Shown here: in pieces, positions 4,428-6,552 of the stretch
How positions within the stretch are numbered: position 1 is the first letter of the stretch
How the letters are laid out: each line of letters opens with the position of its first letter
Notes under the pieces: generated by a model
Told to the model about the DNA's origin: nothing
Database searches by the model: none
The model's input: only the letters and a program-made list of their open reading frames with translations
Position numbers and translations under genes: made by a program
Assembly: GCA_041497995.1 (NCBI GenBank)
Contig: JBGQHM010000384.1
Span: 1-6,552 of the forward strand
Reading direction: 5' to 3'
Source of the DNA: DATKMS01 sp041497995
GTDB lineage: Bacteria > Desulfobacterota > Binatia > HRBIN30
DNA: 6,552 nt

Positions 4428-5513
4428 ATGATCACAAAAGCTGACGACTACCCGATTCACCAGACGCCTGAGCCGATCGCCCACGTCGGGACGAGCGACC
4501 GCAACTTCTACGATCGCTACTTCTTCAATGGCTACGCGCGCGATGGCTCGGTCTACTTCGCCGCCGCGATGGGCAGCTACCCCAATCGCCACGTGCAGGA
4601 TGCCGCGTTCAGCGTTGTCCACCGCGGCCGCCAGTACGCCGTGCGCGCCTCGCGTCTGGCGGGGCTTGACCGGATGGACACCGGCGTCGGACCGATCAGC
4701 GTCGAGGTCGTCGAGCCCCTCGAGCGGCTTCGCCTGCGGGTCGAGCCGAACCAGTGGGGGATTTGCGGCGACCTGTTGTTCACCCGTCGCGCGCCGGTCC
4801 TCGAAGAGCCGCACTTCTTCCGCCGCATGGACGGTCGCGTCTTCATGGACTACACGCGGCTGACCCAACACGGCGAATGGAGCGGCATGCTCACTATCGG
4901 CGACGAACGCATCGACGTCGGCGCGCAGCGCTTCTGGGGCTCGCGTGACCGTTCGTGGGGCGTGCGTCCGGTCGGCGAGCGCGAGGCCGGCGCGCCATCC
5001 TTGCCGCTGCAGTTCTTCTGGGTGTGGGCGCCGCTCCACTTCGACGACGTGTGCACGCACTTCGACGTCAACGAAGATGCCGCGGGGGAGCAGTGGCACG
5101 GCGCAGGGATGGTGATTCCAGACGGCGGCACCGTCCAGAACATGCGGTCGGTCGGCTACCGCTTGGCGATGCAGTCGGGCACGCGCCACGCACGCCACGC
5201 GGAGATTGTGCTGCAACCCGCCGCCGGCGACCCTCTGCAGATCACGCTCGAACCGCTGTACAACTTCTACATGATCGGCCTCGGCTACGGGCATCCGCAG
5301 TGGGGTCACGGCATGTTCGTCGGCGAGAACGCCGTTACCGGCGACTCGTGGGCCTTGTCTGAGGTCGATCCCAGCATCCCGTTCCACTTGCACATTCAAG
5401 CGGTCTGTCGCGCCACGTTGGGCACACGCCACGGCATCGGCATCCTCGAACAGTTGATCCTCGGCCCGCACGCACCGACGGGGTTCAAGGATCTCCTCGA
5501 TATGGCGAGCTGA
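4428..5513 (+). CDS. AttH/CrtC-like (lipocalin-type) protein
   Basis: A 361-residue protein, rich in aromatic residues and Arg, with no signal peptide or membrane segment. The architecture suggests two beta-barrel halves. Residues ~25-160 include N-F-Y-D-R-Y-F-F-N-G-Y, V-Y-F-A-A-A-M-G-x-Y-P-N-R and L-R-L-R-V-E. Residues ~165-345 open with the diagnostic-looking R-F-W-G-S-R-D-R-S-W-G-V-R-P (168-181) and continue W-V-W-A-P-L-H-F-D-D. This G-x-R-D-x-S-W-G-x-R motif is what I recall from the AttH / hydroxyneurosporene synthase (CrtC) superfamily and its DUF7064/DUF7065 relatives, some of which act on hydrophobic isoprenoid or lipid substrates. Start: the frame opens at TTG 4347, but ATG 4428 has AAGGA 11 nt upstream and begins just before conserved-looking sequence. 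It lies 67 bp after the preceding gene, possibly co-transcribed. Substrate unknown. Confidence 0.8.
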   Translation: MITKADDYPIHQTPEPIAHVGTSDRNFYDRYFFNGYARDGSVYFAAAMGSYPNRHVQDAAFSVVHRGRQYAVRASRLAGLDRMDTGVGPISVEVVEPLERLRLRVEPNQWGICGDLLFTRRAPVLEEPHFFRRMDGRVFMDYTRLTQHGEWSGMLTIGDERIDVGAQRFWGSRDRSWGVRPVGEREAGAPSLPLQFFWVWAPLHFDDVCTHFDVNEDAAGEQWHGAGMVIPDGGTVQNMRSVGYRLAMQSGTRHARHAEIVLQPAAGDPLQITLEPLYNFYMIGLGYGHPQWGHGMFVGENAVTGDSWALSEVDPSIPFHLHIQAVCRATLGTRHGIGILEQLILGPHAPTGFKDLLDMAS

Positions 5514-5531
5514 TGCCGTTGCCGTCACGCG

Positions 5532-5543
5532 GCCGGGCCCGGC
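5532..5543. other. GC palindrome between convergent genes
   Basis: GCCGGGCCCGGC is a perfect 12-base palindrome in the 34-bp gap between two convergent stops. It could help bidirectional termination, but it has no T-run on either side and the hairpin loop would be only four bases. An intrinsic terminator is therefore not supported. Confidence 0.3.
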
Positions 5544-5547
5544 GGAC

Positions 5548-5937
5548 CTACGAGTGACTGTCTTCGCTTGTGGGCGCCAAGAGGCGGGGCAACGCTTCGA
5601 GTATCCCCACCAGCAGCGCGACACTCACGACCAAGTCGGCGAGACTGAGCAGTGCTTGGTCTGGTGGCAGCAGCACGAGCAACTGATACAAATCATTGGC
5701 GGTACGCAGCGCCATGAGCATGATCGCTGCGTAGATGGCTCCGCGCTGCCGCGCCGGCGCCGCCGCCGCGTACAGGAAGAGGTACGCGAACACCAGCTGC
5801 GCGATGCCGAGCCCGTTCGCAAACGCTTGCCCCAACGGCGTCAACGCCGCCGCTCCAAACAGCCCTTTCTTGAACGCCAAGAGCACCACTGCCCAGGCGA
5901 ACGATACGAGGGCCGCGATACGTAACAGCACGCCCAC
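5548..5937 (-). CDS. Small four-helix integral membrane protein
   Basis: A 129-residue hydrophobic protein of unknown family. Four transmembrane segments can be seen at about 4-21, 40-60, 66-90 and 97-117. A K-K pair (23-24) and an R-x-R motif (63-65) would mark loop topology, and an acidic polar tail (S-E-D-S-H-S) ends it. The frame is open up to ATG 6018, but that would overlap the hydrolase gene by 70 bases and add a non-hydrophobic, shadow-like N-terminus. GTG 5937 is preferred because AGGAGG (5944-5949) lies 6 nt before it. It follows the alpha/beta hydrolase stop by 11 nt, so the two are almost certainly co-transcribed. The size and four-helix layout recall small uncharacterised inner-membrane families, but I do not recognise this one. 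Confidence 0.75.
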   Translation of the reverse strand: MGVLLRIAALVSFAWAVVLLAFKKGLFGAAALTPLGQAFANGLGIAQLVFAYLFLYAAAAPARQRGAIYAAIMLMALRTANDLYQLLVLLPPDQALLSLADLVVSVALLVGILEALPRLLAPTSEDSHS

Positions 5938-5943
5938 CGCCGT

Positions 5944-5949
5944 CCTCCT
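5944..5949 (-). promoter_or_regulatory. Shine-Dalgarno deciding a GTG start
   Basis: A perfect AGGAGG on the minus strand sits 6 nt before GTG 5937 and overlaps the last base of the upstream TGA stop by one base. It argues against the longer ATG-initiated frame from 6018. Confidence 0.7.
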
Positions 5950-6552
5950 CAGTTGAGAAATTCCAAGAGCACGCGCGCCAGAGCTTCCGGCTGCTCCCAC
6001 ATCGCCAAGTGCCCGCACCCCTGCAACGTCACCAGCTGCGCGGCAGGGATGCGCTTGGCCAGGATCTGCCCGTTCGCGTATGGCACCAAAGGGTCGACAT
6101 CGCCGTGGATCACCAGCGTGGGCGCTTGAATGTTCGGGAGGTCGGCGTAGCGATGACTCGCCATGATGGCCGCCATCTGCCGTGCGAACACGAACTGCGG
6201 CGTCGGCGCGCTCAGCGCCGTTTGCACGATCTCGCGCAGCACCTCGGGGTGTGCGTCGGCGAATCCCGGCGCCGTGATCGCACGCATGGCGCTGCGTACG
6301 ATCTGCTCGGGCGGCTGGGTCATGTCCGGGATAAGCGCTGCCATCGCTGCCGGTGTGGGCGCTACGGTGTGGACGCCCCCCGGCGTGGTCGAGAGCAACA
6401 CCAGCTTGCGTACCCGCTGCGAATGTCGCAGCGCCACCAGCTGCGCAATCATGCCGCCCATGGACAGACCAACGACGTGTGCCTGCTGGTGCCCAGCCGC
6501 CTGCAGCACCGCCACGGCCTCATCAGCCATGTCGTCGAGGCTGTATTCCGTA
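5949..6552 (-). CDS. Alpha/beta hydrolase (N-terminus beyond window)
   Basis: The C-terminal ~200 residues of a cytoplasmic alpha/beta-hydrolase-fold enzyme; the frame stays open through the right edge (..Y-S-L-D-D before the internal Met at 6530), so the true start is outside. All three catalytic residues are visible. The nucleophile elbow G-L-S-M-G-G gives Ser30 of the visible part, the acid is in H-G-D-V-D-P-L-V-P (Asp153), and His181 is in G-C-G-H-L-A-M-W-E-Q-P. Between them lies a helical cap (~visible residues 60-138). The pattern S-L-D-D-M-A-D ... H-V-V-G-L-S-M-G-G-M-I-A-Q is typical of the esterase / haloperoxidase / 3-oxoadipate enol-lactonase-like group. Substrate cannot be told: the oxyanion-hole H-G region is missing from the window. 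Upstream member of a two-gene operon with the small membrane protein. Confidence 0.9.
   Translation of the reverse strand, partial: TEYSLDDMADEAVAVLQAAGHQQAHVVGLSMGGMIAQLVALRHSQRVRKLVLLSTTPGGVHTVAPTPAAMAALIPDMTQPPEQIVRSAMRAITAPGFADAHPEVLREIVQTALSAPTPQFVFARQMAAIMASHRYADLPNIQAPTLVIHGDVDPLVPYANGQILAKRIPAAQLVTLQGCGHLAMWEQPEALARVLLEFLN

Noticed and set aside
5514..5547. Intrinsic bidirectional terminator between convergent genes
   Set aside because: The GC palindrome lacks a T-run on either strand and has minimal loop space.
4323..5624. Long minus-strand open frame (433 codons) opposite the AttH/CrtC-like gene
   Set aside because: It is an Arg/Ala/Val/Asp-rich antisense shadow typical of high-GC DNA, with no recognisable motif. 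The plus-strand frame has coherent aromatic-rich sequence and the G-S-R-D-R-S-W-G motif.

Overview
This GC-rich bacterial window carries eight protein-coding genes, two of them cut by the window edges. No rRNA, tRNA, CRISPR array or insertion sequence was seen. The best taxonomic hint is the C-terminal 'GDC..(D/N)...VTV..LITMVNIAL...GD(A)(N/D)G.G' dockerin-like domain shared by two secreted proteins. Together with Thr/Pro linkers and 'CSVDADCP' cysteine patterns, this resembles uncultured Deltaproteobacteria-like or Candidatus Binatia (Binatota) genomes. That placement is inference from remembered family patterns, not a search result.

Region 1 (1-3537, all minus strand, transcribed right to left) is a cluster of three exported proteins. 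First comes a 451-residue protein with seven FG-GAP/VCBS-type calcium-loop repeats, probably one seven-bladed beta-propeller, ending in a dockerin-like domain (2182-3537). Next is a 327-residue beta-rich protein ending in a closely similar dockerin-like domain (1136-2119). Last is a protein with two tandem cohesin-like domains joined by a Thr/Pro linker, running off the left edge (1-1004). The third gene is easy to miss because it has no stop codon inside the window. Putative dockerins encoded beside tandem putative cohesins suggest a non-catalytic extracellular or cell-surface assembly built on calcium-dependent domain pairing. This is the most interesting feature of the window, and it remains a hypothesis.

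Region 2 (3538-3833) is a divergent intergenic region. It has a consensus-like minus-strand -35 box next to a perfect GGGAATTCCC palindrome, and a hairpin that displays the Shine-Dalgarno of the rightward gene in its loop.

Region 3 (3834-5513, plus strand) holds a small four-cysteine zinc-ribbon protein, a short protein resembling the nitrate-reductase-associated family that overlaps it by 4 nt, and a 361-residue AttH/CrtC-like (lipocalin-type) protein.

Region 4 (5548-6552, minus strand, convergent with region 3) holds an alpha/beta hydrolase with an intact catalytic triad, N-terminally cut by the window edge, followed 11 nt later by a small four-helix membrane protein. Nothing visible links regions 3 and 4 functionally to the secreted cluster.
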